DNA of 64,000 nucleotides from Salinarchaeum sp. IM2453 (GTDB lineage: Archaea > Halobacteriota > Halobacteria > Halobacteriales > Salinarchaeaceae). Under the pieces are notes generated by a model that worked only from the letters and a program-made list of their open reading frames with translations, was not told where the DNA came from and ran no database searches. Location: assembly GCF_019693215.1 (NCBI RefSeq), contig NZ_CP081183.1, positions 1,057,226 to 1,121,225 of the forward strand, read 5' to 3'. Positions 63,996 through 64,000 of this stretch are shown piece by piece. Within the stretch, counting starts at the first letter, position 1; each line of letters begins with the position of its first letter. A program made the translations under genes and the position numbers.

Positions 63996-64000
63996 GGCGT

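Overview
The window looks like an accessory or defence island from a haloarchaeon of unusually low GC, Haloquadratum-like in base composition. Pointers are a rhodopsin-family gene, a Tat-signal secreted protein, acidic proteins, Orc1/Cdc6 paralogues, haloarchaeal IS elements and a haloarchaeal 30-nt CRISPR repeat. No rRNA, tRNA or core housekeeping gene was recognised. Placement on a chromosome or a megaplasmid cannot be decided.

Region by region: (1) 1-5368 is a tightly packed minus-strand operon of membrane and secreted proteins. It includes a large Tat-signal, C-terminally anchored protein and ends, at the window edge, in a microbial-rhodopsin-like gene. The topology recalls a pleolipovirus-like envelope module. 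A small AbrB-like gene and a PrimPol-type primase domain follow. (2) 6367-10622 is a McrBC pair whose McrB carries a catalytically dead Mre11-like domain and a DCD/PUA-like domain. (3) 10780-15746 holds a frameshifted multi-PAS histidine kinase, an IS4/ISH8-type IS, a SLATT membrane-effector gene and a 2H phosphoesterase. (4) 15953-20571 is an Mrr-like nuclease gene split by a 3.7-kb composite transposon (MITE, cargo gene, IS1595 element itself split by an IS630 element). Removing the element restores the frame exactly. (5) 20839-27923 is a second McrBC system with a 1596-aa multi-reader McrB, plus an EVE-like protein. (6) 28233-30532 is a MazG-like pyrophosphohydrolase and a nuclease-helicase.

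(7) 30652-45942 is a complete type I-D CRISPR-Cas locus: csa3, cas6, cas10d (HD domain), csc2, csc1, cas3 (no HD), cas4, cas1, cas2. Two 36-nt-repeat arrays flank it, and their leaders are near-perfect inverted copies that include the last codons of cas2. The left array (9 + 23 repeats) is interrupted by 1,732 bp of virus- or plasmid-like DNA bounded exactly by repeats. (8) 46024-56359 holds two Orc1/Cdc6-like genes, an IS5-like element, a csm5 fragment (type III remnant) running into an orphan 30-nt-repeat array, an Nmad3-type DNA-modification gene with two neighbours, a second copy of the ISH8-type IS and a Dam-like adenine methylase. (9) 56404-63995 holds a HEPN-like gene and a three-gene operon around a 1523-aa nuclease-FtsK/HerA translocase with an unidentified partner.

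The common theme is reading modified or foreign DNA: two McrBC systems, EVE/SRA/DCD-like readers, modification enzymes and CRISPR, sharing the island with virus-like modules and active IS elements. All assignments come from reading motifs by eye; no database search was run.
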